64,000 bases of DNA from Prosthecomicrobium sp. N25. GTDB taxonomy: Bacteria > Pseudomonadota > Alphaproteobacteria > Rhizobiales > Ancalomicrobiaceae. Of this stretch, positions 31,885 to 41,468 are shown piece after piece. The notes below the pieces were generated by a model, which was not told where the DNA came from, did not search any database, and saw only the letters and a program-made list of their open reading frames with translations. Every line of letters starts with the position of its first letter. Positions within the stretch are counted from its first letter, which is position 1. The position numbers and the translations under genes were made by a program. The DNA is taken from assembly GCF_037203705.1 (NCBI RefSeq), contig NZ_JBBCAT010000002.1:434001-498000 (forward strand), read 5' to 3'.

Positions 31885-33642
31885 TCAGGGCTCGACCAGC
31901 AGGCTTTCCGGTCCGCGCGCCACGGCCGGGCCGCGGCGGCTCGTGCCGCGGCGCTCGACCTTGCCGATCCGCGAGAGGAGGACGAGAGGCAGCAGGCCGA
32001 CCAGCACGATGGCGAGCGCGGCCGGCGCGGCGTCGCCGACCGCCTCGCGGGAGGCCTGGACGTAGACCCAGGTGGCCAGGGTCTCGACGTTGAACGGACG
32101 GAGCAACAGGGTGGCGGGCAGCTCCTTCATGGCGTCGACGAAGACCAGGAGCGCGGCGGAGACGAGCACGGGCCGGAGCAGCGGCAAGTGGACCTCGACG
32201 AGCGTCCGCTCGGCGGTCCGCCCGAGGGTCCGGGACGCCATGTCCAGGTGCAGGCTGATCTTGGAGAGGCCGGACTCGATCGAGCCGATCGAGACGGCGA
32301 GGAAGCGGACCACGTAGGCGTAGACGAGGCCGACGCCCGAGGAGACCAGGACGAGCCCCAGGGCGGTGCCGGTCAGGGCGACCGAGAGGTCGTTCAGGCG
32401 GTTGTCCAGGTAGGCGAGCGGCAGCAGGATGCCGACCGCCAGGACGGCGCCCGGGACCGCGTAGCCGACCGAGCTGGCCCGGGCGAGCGCGCGGACGAGG
32501 CGCGTCGGCCGCAGCCGCACCGCATAGGCGAGGACGAGGCCGAGGCCGACCGTCAGCGCCGCGGCGGAGAGCGCCAGGAGCAGGCTGTTGACCCCGGCCC
32601 GGATCAGCCCGGGATCGGCGAAGACGTCGAGCCGGCGCGAGGCGTAGTCGGCGAGGAGCACGACCGGCACCACGAAGCCCATCAGCACCGGCAGGGCGCA
32701 GGCCGCAAAGGCCAGGGCGGCGCGCCAGCCCGCCAGTTCGTAGCCGGAGAGCGGCCGCGCCTTGGAGGCGGCGTGGGCGAAGCGCTGGCCGCGACGGGCG
32801 TGGCGTTCGGCCCAGACCAGCAGGAAGACGACCACCAGCATGAGGCAGGCGATCTGGGCGGCGCCGGACAGGCTGCCGCGGTTCAGCCAGGTGTCGTAGA
32901 CCGCGAAGGTGAGCGTCTTGACGCCCAGGTACTCGACCGCGCCGATGTCGTTCAGGCACTCCATCAGCGAGAGCGTGACGCCGACCGCGAGCGCCGGCCG
33001 GGCGAGCGGCAGGGCGACGCGGAAGAACACCCGCCAGGGGCTCGCGCCGAGCGTGCGGGCGACCTCGATGGTGGCGGCGGACTGGAGTTCGAAGATGGCC
33101 CGGACGGTCATGTAGACGTAGGGGTAGAGCACCAGACTCATGACGAAGATGGCGCCGCCGAGGGAGCGGGGCGAGGGAAACCAGTAGTCGCGGGCGGACT
33201 TGAAGCCGAACAGCCAGCGCAGGGCCGTCTGCGCCGGACCGGTGTAGTCCATCAGCTCCACATGCGCGTAGGCGACGATGTAGGTCGGGATCGCGAGCGG
33301 CAGGAGCAGCGCCCATTCGAGGACGCCGCGGCCCGGAAAGCGGCAGGTCGCCACGATCCAGGCGGTGCCGACCCCGATCACGGCGGTCGTCAGGCCGATG
33401 CCGGCCATCAGCTTGAGCGTGGTCCAGGCGGAGCCGGGCAGGACGGTGCCGATCAGGTGCAGCCACGGCGAGGTGCCGTCGTCGCCGCCGGCCGGGACGA
33501 GCGCCACGACGACGAGCACGGCCAGGGGCAGCACCGCCAGGCCCGCCACGACGACGACGGCGGCCCGCCAGCCGGCGCCCCCGTCCGAGCGAACGAGGGA
33601 TCGGGCAGCGCCGTCGGGGGCAGGGGCTTCGATCAGGCTCAT
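31885..33642 (-). CDS. Ferric iron ABC transporter permease (FbpB type)
   Basis: The 585-residue protein contains two fused permease units with about twelve membrane helices, as in FbpB/SfuB. Each unit has an EAA-type loop: EVARTLGASPWRVFFRVALPLARPA near residue 200 and MASRTLGRTAERTLVEVHLPLLRP near residue 490. It should carry ferric iron across the inner membrane with the binding protein encoded 85 bases upstream. No ATPase of the FbpC type is adjacent; the nearby ATPase at 35153 is sugar-type and on the other strand. Confidence 0.88.
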   Translation of the reverse strand: MSLIEAPAPDGAARSLVRSDGGAGWRAAVVVVAGLAVLPLAVLVVVALVPAGGDDGTSPWLHLIGTVLPGSAWTTLKLMAGIGLTTAVIGVGTAWIVATCRFPGRGVLEWALLLPLAIPTYIVAYAHVELMDYTGPAQTALRWLFGFKSARDYWFPSPRSLGGAIFVMSLVLYPYVYMTVRAIFELQSAATIEVARTLGASPWRVFFRVALPLARPALAVGVTLSLMECLNDIGAVEYLGVKTLTFAVYDTWLNRGSLSGAAQIACLMLVVVFLLVWAERHARRGQRFAHAASKARPLSGYELAGWRAALAFAACALPVLMGFVVPVVLLADYASRRLDVFADPGLIRAGVNSLLLALSAAALTVGLGLVLAYAVRLRPTRLVRALARASSVGYAVPGAVLAVGILLPLAYLDNRLNDLSVALTGTALGLVLVSSGVGLVYAYVVRFLAVSIGSIESGLSKISLHLDMASRTLGRTAERTLVEVHLPLLRPVLVSAALLVFVDAMKELPATLLLRPFNVETLATWVYVQASREAVGDAAPAALAIVLVGLLPLVLLSRIGKVERRGTSRRGPAVARGPESLLVEP

Positions 33643-33727
33643 CGGCGGGCGGGACCGGACGGCGGGACGTTTCGGAGGGCGCCCGCGCCGGCCCGGCGGT
33701 CCGGGCGGCGCGGGGACGGGCCACGGC

Positions 33728-34756
33728 TTAGCTGGCGGGGCCCTCGTCGAATGCGACCCTGTCGACGAGTTCGCTCGCCTTGGCGCGGAACTTCGCCACC
33801 TCGGCCAGATTCGGCTTGTCGGGCTTGACGGTGCCGAGGTCGGCGATCAGCGGGGCGACGGCCACGCCGGGGACGACCGGGTACTCGAAGTTCAACTCGG
33901 CGTAGAGCTTCTGGGCCTCGTTGGAGACCATGAACTCGACCAGCTTGACGGCGGCGTCGCGGTTGGGCGCGTGCCGGGCCAGGAGGGCGCCGGAGACGTT
34001 GACGTGGCTGCCGCCGGACTCGAAGGTGGGCATGATCACCTTGACGGACTTCGCCCACTCCTTCTGCTCCGGCTCCTTGTCGTTGGTCGCCATCAGCCCG
34101 TAGTAGTAGGTGTTGCCTATGCCCAGGTCGCACTCTCCGGCGAAGATCGCCTTGACTTGGCTGCGGTCGTTGCCCGCCGGCTTGCCGTTCAGGTTGGCCT
34201 TGACGCCCTTCAGCCAGGCCTCGGCCTTGTCGAGACCGTAGTCGGCGATGACGTTCGAGATCAGCCCGATGTTGTAGGGGTGCTGGCCCGAGCGGGTGCA
34301 GACCTTGCCCTTCCACTTCGGGTCGGCGAGGTCGGCATACGAGAGGGCGTTCTCCTTCACGCGCTCCTTCGAGGCGTAGACGACCCGGGCGCGGTAGGTC
34401 AGCGCCGTCCAGGTGCCGTTCGGGTCGCGGAAGGTGGCCGGCACGGCCTTGTCGACGGCGGCGGACCGGATCGGCTGGCCGATGTCCATGCCGCGCGCCT
34501 TCTCGAGGATGGCCGCATCGGTGGCGATGAGGAGGTCGGCCGGGCTCGCGGCGGCCTCGGCGCGGATGCGCTCCTCCAGTCCCTTGTTGGCGTAGATCAC
34601 GTTCACGCGGATGCCGGTCTCCTTCGTGAAGCGGTCGAAGATCGGCTGGATCAGGGGCTGTTCGCGGTAGGTGTAGACGTTGACCTCGGCGGCCGCGGCG
34701 GCGCCGGCGGTCAGGGCCAGGCCGACGGCGGCGGGCAGGAAGGCATTGCGGAACAT
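33728..34756 (-). CDS. Ferric iron ABC transporter substrate-binding protein (FbpA/FutA type)
   Basis: The 342-residue protein has a signal peptide ending AGAAAAA-EVNVYTYREQPLIQ, the usual mature start of this family. The iron ligands are expected in GECDLGIGNTYYYGLM near residues 200-215, where adjacent tyrosines bind Fe(III). It works in the periplasm with the permease encoded next. The upstream region holds an Irr/ICE-like palindrome about 140 bases before the start, consistent with iron control. Confidence 0.9.
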   Translation of the reverse strand: MFRNAFLPAAVGLALTAGAAAAAEVNVYTYREQPLIQPIFDRFTKETGIRVNVIYANKGLEERIRAEAAASPADLLIATDAAILEKARGMDIGQPIRSAAVDKAVPATFRDPNGTWTALTYRARVVYASKERVKENALSYADLADPKWKGKVCTRSGQHPYNIGLISNVIADYGLDKAEAWLKGVKANLNGKPAGNDRSQVKAIFAGECDLGIGNTYYYGLMATNDKEPEQKEWAKSVKVIMPTFESGGSHVNVSGALLARHAPNRDAAVKLVEFMVSNEAQKLYAELNFEYPVVPGVAVAPLIADLGTVKPDKPNLAEVAKFRAKASELVDRVAFDEGPAS

Positions 34757-34891
34757 CGGGTTCTCCTCGACGCATCAGGGTTCAAGGCCCTGCGGTTCAG
34801 GCGGTGCCGCCCGCCCGGCGAGCGGCACCGGGAGCGGTCATAGAGGCCCAGAGGCCTCGTGTCAAACCTGATTTGCCTTCCGGAACAAAGA

Positions 34892-34908
34892 GTTAGAACA
34901 ATTCCAAA
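34892..34908 (-). promoter_or_regulatory. Iron control element (Irr-type box) for the ferric ABC operon
   Basis: Read on the minus strand the sequence is TTTGGAATTGTTCTAAC, against the ICE consensus TTTAGAA-N3-TTCTAAA as I recall it: 12 of 14 defined positions match. It is the only AT-rich palindrome in the gap upstream of the ferric-iron binding protein gene. Confidence 0.6.
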
Positions 34909-34984
34909 CTGACCGGGGGAGAACCCGTACCGGCGTCTCGCATCCGCGCGCCCGGCAGGGGACGCCAAGCCGATGCGGACAGTC

Positions 34985-35012
34985 TTGTATCTTATAGAAG
35001 ACATGATATGGT
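34985..35012 (+). promoter_or_regulatory. Candidate promoter with GntR operator for the sugar ABC operon
   Basis: A -35-like TTGTAT (34985-34990) and a -10-like TATGGT (35007-35012) are 16 bases apart, and the spacer contains the palindrome TCTTATAGAAGA (34990-35001). The same palindrome, with T for G, lies in the promoter of suyA at 44768. The predicted leader to the ATG at 35153 is about 135 bases. The rest of the 396-base gap 34757-35152 holds the Irr-type box and nothing else evident. Confidence 0.5.
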
Positions 35013-35152
35013 CAGGGTCAGTGAGGGCCGCGCCAGACGGCCCGGGGCCCGCCGGCCCCCCCATCCGGGAGGTTGCCCATGTGCCATCCGCCACCGAGCG
35101 GCCGATCTCGCGCGTCCGCCTTCCATCCGGCCTTCTGCTGACGGTCCCCGCC

Positions 35153-36241
<1,089 letters not shown>

Positions 36242-36302
36242 GCCACCGACCCTACCGCCCGGCCATGAGCCCAGGGCGGCGCACCGTACCGGGAGGACAT
36301 CG

Positions 36303-37562
36303 ATGAGGAACTGCATTCTGCTGACGACCGCCGTCTCGGCCTTCGCCGTCGCCTTCGCGGGCGCGGCCTCGGCGCAGAGCCTGAAGATCTTCACCGGCGG
36401 GCAGCAGCGCCCCGACGTGATGCGCAAGATCCTGGACGTCTACCAGGAGCGCAATCCCGGCGTGAAGGCCGAGGTCGAGGTCGGCGGCGCCACCTCGGAG
36501 CAGCAGCAGCAGTATCTCAACACGGTGCTGGCCTCGAAGGACTCGACGCTCGACCTGATCCTCATCGACGTGATCCGGCCCGCCCAGTGGCAGGCGGCGC
36601 AGTGGGCCGAGCCGATGGACAGGTATCTCGGCGCCGACAAGGACAAGATCATGGCCCGCTACCTCCCGGCCTACCGGGAGGCCAACATCGTCAACGGCCA
36701 AGTGGTGGCGCTGCCCTATTTCGCGGACGCGCAATTCCTCTACTACCGCAAGGACCTGCTGGCGAAGCACGGTCTCAAGGCGCCGACCACCTGGGCGGAG
36801 CTGAAGGATACGGCCGAGAAGGTCATGAAGGCCGAGGGCAACGCCAACCTGTCGGGCTTCCAGACCGCGGGCGCGCCGATCGAGGGGACGGTGTGCACCT
36901 ACCTGGTCCCGGTCTGGGGCGCCGGCGGCGCGCTGACCGACGCGGCCGGCAAGCTGTCGCTCGCCACGGACGCGGCCAAGAAGCCCTTCGAACTCTGGGG
37001 CGGCCTCAAGGCCTCCAACGTGCTGCCCGCCAACATCGCCGAGATCCCGACCGACCGGATCCGCCAGAACATGCAGGCCGGCAATCTGCTCTACGGGATG
37101 ACCTGGGGCTACGTCTGGAACCGCCTGCAGAACGACGGCGACAGCGCGGTCAAGGACAAGATCGGGGTCGTGCCGCTGCCGGGCTTCACGGCCGACAAGG
37201 CGGCGACCTGCGTGGGCGGGTGGCAGATCGCCATCTCGTCCTACTCGAAGAACAAGGAAGCGGCGGCCAAGCTCGCCCTGTTCCTGTCGAGCCCCGAGGT
37301 GTCCAAGATGCAGGCGATCCTCGCCTCGCACCTGCCGGTCTTCCCGGAGGTCTACACGGACGCCGCCGTGCTGGAGGCCAATCCCTGGTTCAAGGACGCC
37401 CTGCCGGTCGTCCAGTCGGCCCGCTCGCGGCCCGTGACCCCGCGCTACAACGAGGTCTCGGAGATCATCCGGACCAACATGAACGCCTACCTGGCGGGCT
37501 CGAAGACCGCCGAGGCGGCGCTCCAGGACATGAGCACCCGGCTCGGCGGCATCTACCGCTGA
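36303..37562 (+). CDS. Sugar ABC transporter substrate-binding protein
   Basis: The 419-residue periplasmic protein has a signal peptide ending AGAASA-QSLKIFTGGQQ and the family 1 (MalE/UgpB-like) fold signs TTWAELKDTAEKVM, GMTWGYVWNRLQND and AAKLALFLSSPEV. RBS GGAGG precedes the ATG. In context it is the likely receptor for sulfoquinovose or its glycerol glycoside, by analogy with SmoF, but binding specificity cannot be read from the sequence. Confidence 0.88.
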   Translation: MRNCILLTTAVSAFAVAFAGAASAQSLKIFTGGQQRPDVMRKILDVYQERNPGVKAEVEVGGATSEQQQQYLNTVLASKDSTLDLILIDVIRPAQWQAAQWAEPMDRYLGADKDKIMARYLPAYREANIVNGQVVALPYFADAQFLYYRKDLLAKHGLKAPTTWAELKDTAEKVMKAEGNANLSGFQTAGAPIEGTVCTYLVPVWGAGGALTDAAGKLSLATDAAKKPFELWGGLKASNVLPANIAEIPTDRIRQNMQAGNLLYGMTWGYVWNRLQNDGDSAVKDKIGVVPLPGFTADKAATCVGGWQIAISSYSKNKEAAAKLALFLSSPEVSKMQAILASHLPVFPEVYTDAAVLEANPWFKDALPVVQSARSRPVTPRYNEVSEIIRTNMNAYLAGSKTAEAALQDMSTRLGGIYR

Positions 37563-37574
37563 AGCCCAGTGCCG

Positions 37575-37634
37575 GTCCGGCTCCGCGCCGGGCCGGACGC
37601 CTCCGATCGCATCCGGGGCGGCGAGCCGCCCCGG
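37575..37634 (+). promoter_or_regulatory. Paired hairpins between binding-protein and permease genes
   Basis: GTCCGGC (37575-37581) pairs with GCCGGAC (37592-37598), and CCGGGGCGGC (37613-37622) pairs perfectly with GCCGCCCCGG (37625-37634). No U-run is present. In ABC operons such structures after the binding-protein gene typically stabilise its mRNA and lower permease expression; that is the likely role in this 134-base gap. Confidence 0.55.
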
Positions 37635-37696
37635 CGGACCCGCGCCGCCGCCTCCCCGCCGGGGGGCTCCCGCCAATCCGTCCCGGGCACCCGACC

Positions 37697-38641
37697 ATGG
37701 CCGACGCCTCGACCGCCCTGCCGATCGCCGCGCCGCCGGCACCGGCGCGCCACCGGCTCACCGCGCTGGAACGCGCCGAGCAGCGCCTCGGGTTCGCGCT
37801 TCTGGTGCCCGCCTTCGGGCTGCTGGCGCTGGTGGTCGTCTACCCGATCGCGCGGCTGATCCAGTCGAGCTTCTACATGGAGCGGCTCGCCGAGCCCTGG
37901 CTCGGGACGCCCTTCGTGGGGCTGGAGAACTACCAGAGGGCTCTCGCCGACCCGCGCTTCTGGGAGGGCGTCGCCAACACCGCCCTCTATATCGTGGTGA
38001 CGGTCCCGGGGGCGGTCGCGGTCGGGCTCGGGCTGGCGCTGCTCGCCAACCAGCCCTTCCGGGTGAAGTGGCCGGTGCGGCTCGGGCTGCTCCTGCCCTG
38101 GGCGCTGCCGCTGGTCTTCGCCGGCCTGATCTTCCGCTGGTTCTTCGAGTACAACCAGGGGCTGGTGAACCATGTGCTCGTGCTGGTCGGCATCGGCCGT
38201 CTGCCCTGGCTGACCGACACGGTGCTGGCCCAGTTCGCGATCTGCATCGCGATCATGTGGAAGACGTCGAGCTTCGCGGCGCTCGTGCTGCTCGCCGGCC
38301 TGCAGACCATCCCGAAGTCGCTCTACGAGGCCGCGGCGGTCGACGGTGCTTCGAAATGGCAGCAGTTCGTCGAGATCACCCTGCCGATGCTCAGGCCCGC
38401 GATCGTGGTGGCGTTGATCTTCCGTACCATCACGGCGATCCAGACCTTCGACATCCCCTATGCGATGACGAACGGCGGGCCGGGTTCGTCGACCGAGACG
38501 CTCGCCATGTTCATCCACAAGACCACGATCGACTTCCTCGACTTCGGCTACGGCTCGGCGCTGGCCGTCCTGATGTTCGTCGTCTCGTCGGTCGCCACGG
38601 CCGGCTACCTGCGCTACACCCGACGCGACAAGGACGCCTGA
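37697..38641 (+). CDS. Sugar ABC transporter permease (MalF/UgpA type)
   Basis: The 314-residue protein has six membrane helices and the EAA loop YEAAAVDGASKWQQFVEITLPMLRPA near residues 210-235. The ATG at 37697 (MADASTALPIAAPP) sets a typical length. It forms the channel with the permease encoded one base after its stop. Confidence 0.9.
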   Translation: MADASTALPIAAPPAPARHRLTALERAEQRLGFALLVPAFGLLALVVVYPIARLIQSSFYMERLAEPWLGTPFVGLENYQRALADPRFWEGVANTALYIVVTVPGAVAVGLGLALLANQPFRVKWPVRLGLLLPWALPLVFAGLIFRWFFEYNQGLVNHVLVLVGIGRLPWLTDTVLAQFAICIAIMWKTSSFAALVLLAGLQTIPKSLYEAAAVDGASKWQQFVEITLPMLRPAIVVALIFRTITAIQTFDIPYAMTNGGPGSSTETLAMFIHKTTIDFLDFGYGSALAVLMFVVSSVATAGYLRYTRRDKDA

Positions 38642-38642
38642 G

Positions 38643-39473
38643 ATGGACCGCCTCCCCGACCGCCGCCGGATGACCTGGATCGCCGCCGCGATCGTGGCGC
38701 TGAACGGTTTCTTCCCGGCGCTCTGGATCCTTTTCACCTCGCTCAAGACCGAGAGCGAGCTGATGCGCCAGCCGATCACCATCATCCCGGCGGCGCCGAC
38801 CCTCGACAACTACGTGCGCGTCTTCGTCGACCAGCCGATCCTGAAGTTCCTGTGGAACTCCGTGGCGGTGGCGACCCTGTCGACCGCCCTTTGCGTCGTG
38901 GTATCCGCCCTCGCCGCCTATGCGCTCGTCCGCCTGAGGCTCCCGTATCGAAACGTCATCCTGACCGTCCTCCTGGCGGTCGCCATGTTCCCGCTCGTCT
39001 CGCTCATGGTGCCGCTGTTCCAGGTCATGCGGGCGCTGGAACTCCTCAACACCTGGCCGGCGCTGGTGCTGCCCTATGCGGTGCTGTCGATGCCGGTCTG
39101 CACCCTGGTCCTGATGAGCTTCTTCCAGGACATCCCGGCCGACCTCGAGAACGCCGCGATGATCGACGGCTGCACCCGGCTCGGCGCGCTCTGGCACGTG
39201 GTCATCCCCCTGACCGCGCCGGGGGTCTTCACCGCCGCGATCCTCGCCTTCGTCAACGCCTGGGACGAATTCCTGCTCGCCCTGACCCTGTCGAGCCGGG
39301 TGGCGAGCCGGACGGTGCCGGTGGGGATCACGCTCTACCAGGGGGAGTTCTCGTTCCCCTGGCCGATCATCTCGGCGGCCCTGGTGGTTGCCATCGTGCC
39401 GGTCTGCGTCATCATCGCGATCTTCCAGGAGCGGGTGGTCGGCGGGCTGACGGCCGGCGGCGTGAAGGGATGA
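38643..39473 (+). CDS. Sugar ABC transporter permease (MalG/UgpE type)
   Basis: The 276-residue protein has six membrane helices and the EAA loop ENAAMIDGCTRLGALWHVVIPLTAPG near residues 170-195. It lies directly after its partner and seven bases before the kinase gene, so transporter and catabolic genes form one unit. Confidence 0.9.
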   Translation: MDRLPDRRRMTWIAAAIVALNGFFPALWILFTSLKTESELMRQPITIIPAAPTLDNYVRVFVDQPILKFLWNSVAVATLSTALCVVVSALAAYALVRLRLPYRNVILTVLLAVAMFPLVSLMVPLFQVMRALELLNTWPALVLPYAVLSMPVCTLVLMSFFQDIPADLENAAMIDGCTRLGALWHVVIPLTAPGVFTAAILAFVNAWDEFLLALTLSSRVASRTVPVGITLYQGEFSFPWPIISAALVVAIVPVCVIIAIFQERVVGGLTAGGVKG

Positions 39474-39480
39474 CGCCATC

Positions 39481-40398
39481 ATGACGGGTGTTCTGATCGC
39501 CGGTGTCGCGGTGCACGACTTCGTGTTCGGGCTCGACCGCATGCCGGACCGCGCCGAGAAGTACCGCGCCTCGAGCTTCGCGGCCGTCGGCGGCGGTTGC
39601 GGGGCGAATGCGGCGGTCGCCGTGGCGGTGCTGGGCGGCGACGCCCTGCTGGCGAGCCGGCTCGGGGCCGACGAGGTGGGCGACCTGATCGTGCGGGATC
39701 TGGAGGCCTTTGGGGTCGACTGCTCGAATGTGGGGCGCTTCACCGGCCGGCGCTCGTCGCTCTCCGCCGTGCTGGTCGACGCCGCGGGCGAGCGGCTCAT
39801 CGTGAACTACCGCGACCCGGACCTGCCCGACGCCACGGACCTCATCCCGGATTCGCTGCCGCGCGGGATACGGGCCGTCCTCGCGGACACCCGCTGGCCG
39901 GCCGGGGCGGAGCGGGCCATGGGGGTCGCCAACCGGAGCGGCGTCGCCGGGATCCTGGACGGCGAGGCGCCCTGGGCCGGGCTGGCTCCGGCCCTGTCGC
40001 TCGCCTCCCACGTGGTCTTCTCGGCGCAGGGCCTCGCCGACCTGACGGGCACGCGCGACCTTGCCGCAGGCCTGCGCGCCGCCCGTGCCCATGCGCCCGG
40101 CTGGCTCGCGGTCACGGACGGCGCGGCCGGAACGCTCTTCCTCGCCGACGGCGAGGTCCGACGCGTGCCGACGCTCGTCGTCGCGGCCGTCGACACGCTC
40201 GGCGCCGGAGACGTCTGGCACGGGGCCTTCGCGCTGCGGCTCGCCGAAGGCGCCCGCGAAGCGGAGGCGGCCCGCTTCGCCAACGTCACGGCGGCGCTGA
40301 AATGCACCCGCTTCGGCGGCCGCGCCGGGGTCCCGACCCGATCGGAGGTCGTGGACGCGCTGGCCGCCCATCCCCTTCCCGAGGAGGCAGTTCCATGA
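39481..40398 (+). CDS. PfkB-family kinase, probable 6-deoxy-6-sulfofructose kinase (YihV-like)
   Basis: The 305-residue protein has the PfkB signatures VGGGCGANAAVAVAVLGG and DTLGAGDVWHGAFAL with the catalytic Asp. Against E. coli YihV as I remember it, several stretches agree closely: GERLIVNYRDPDL, VLADTRW and, at the end, ALKCTRFGGRAGVP. The residues reported to hold the sulfonate in YihV fall at the same numbers: K27 (AEKYRA), N109 (VNY) and R138 (ADTRW). It should phosphorylate sulfofructose at C1. The gene lies between the importer and the aldolase gene. Confidence 0.75.
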   Translation: MTGVLIAGVAVHDFVFGLDRMPDRAEKYRASSFAAVGGGCGANAAVAVAVLGGDALLASRLGADEVGDLIVRDLEAFGVDCSNVGRFTGRRSSLSAVLVDAAGERLIVNYRDPDLPDATDLIPDSLPRGIRAVLADTRWPAGAERAMGVANRSGVAGILDGEAPWAGLAPALSLASHVVFSAQGLADLTGTRDLAAGLRAARAHAPGWLAVTDGAAGTLFLADGEVRRVPTLVVAAVDTLGAGDVWHGAFALRLAEGAREAEAARFANVTAALKCTRFGGRAGVPTRSEVVDALAAHPLPEEAVP

Positions 40399-41444
40399 CC
40401 CTTTCCGCCGGCAAGCTCTGGGGCATGCGCCGCATGGCCGACGCCAACGGCCGCTTCAAGATGACAGCCGTCGACCAGCGCCCGCCGATCAAGAAGCCGA
40501 TCGCGGCGAAGCGGGGGCTCGCCGAGGCGCCCTGGGAGGACGTGGCCGGCTTCAAGGCCATGCTGATCGAGGAACTGCAGGCGCAGTCCTCCGCGCTGCT
40601 GCTCGACCCGCATTTCGCGCTGCCGGCGGGGGTCCACCGGCTCTCGCCCACGAAGGGCCTGATCGTGACGCTGGAGGACTCGATCTTCCGCGAGACCGAG
40701 GGCGGGCGGCTGTCGAGCGAGATCGACCACTGGTCGGTGGAGAAGATCAAGCGGGTGGGGGGCGACGCCGTGAAGGTGCTCGCCTGGTACCGGCCCGACG
40801 CCGACCCGGCGGTCAACCGCCACCAGCAGGACTTCACCAAGCGGATCGGCGAGGCCTGCGCGCGCTACGACATCCCGTTCCTGTTCGAACTCCTGGTCTA
40901 TCCGCTCGCCCGCGACGCGCATCAGACGAAGGACTACGTCGAGATGCAGGGCAAGCGCGCCGACGACGTGCTGCGCTCGGTCGAGGCCTTCGCGGGGGCC
41001 GACTACGGCATCGACGTCTTCAAGCTGGAGAGCCCGGTCGAGGCCGCTTCCGTGCCCGGCGTCGGCGGCGAAGGCTGGGAGGAGACCCAGCGGCTCTTCG
41101 ACGAGATGGGCCGGCTCGCGGGGCGGCCCTGGGTGATGCTCTCGGCCGGGGCCGGCAAGGAGGCGTTCCGGCGCATCCTCACCCATGCGTACCGGGCCGG
41201 GGCCTCCGGGTATCTCGCCGGGCGCGCCATCTGGGCCGACGCCTTCGAGGCCTTCCCGGACTGGGATGCGATCCGGAGCGGCTTGCGCGCGGACTCGGTT
41301 CCCTACATGGACGCGCTGAACCGCCTGACCGACGAGGCCGCGCTCCCCTGGTTCGACCATCCCCTCCACGGCGGCTCCACCCGGGTGTCGCCGCCCGACC
41401 ACCGCTTCCGTTTCGACTATCCGGGCTTCGACGGCGTCGCCTGA
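40395..41444 (+). CDS. Class I LacD-type aldolase, probable sulfofructose-1-phosphate aldolase
   Basis: The 349-residue protein has the tagatose-1,6-bisphosphate aldolase fold: FKMTAVDQRPPI, LLDPHFALP, VKVLAWYRPDAD, the Schiff-base Lys in GIDVFKLESPVE, and the phosphate-binding GASGYLAGRAIWADAF. YihT, the sulfo-EMP aldolase, belongs to the same superfamily and also has an LAGRAVW segment. Products would be DHAP and sulfolactaldehyde. The ATG overlaps the end of the kinase gene by four bases. At this length it is closer to LacD than to YihT, so ordinary tagatose bisphosphate cannot be excluded. Confidence 0.72.
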   Translation: MTLSAGKLWGMRRMADANGRFKMTAVDQRPPIKKPIAAKRGLAEAPWEDVAGFKAMLIEELQAQSSALLLDPHFALPAGVHRLSPTKGLIVTLEDSIFRETEGGRLSSEIDHWSVEKIKRVGGDAVKVLAWYRPDADPAVNRHQQDFTKRIGEACARYDIPFLFELLVYPLARDAHQTKDYVEMQGKRADDVLRSVEAFAGADYGIDVFKLESPVEAASVPGVGGEGWEETQRLFDEMGRLAGRPWVMLSAGAGKEAFRRILTHAYRAGASGYLAGRAIWADAFEAFPDWDAIRSGLRADSVPYMDALNRLTDEAALPWFDHPLHGGSTRVSPPDHRFRFDYPGFDGVA

Positions 41445-41468
41445 AGTCCCTTCCGGAGTTCCCTGCCC

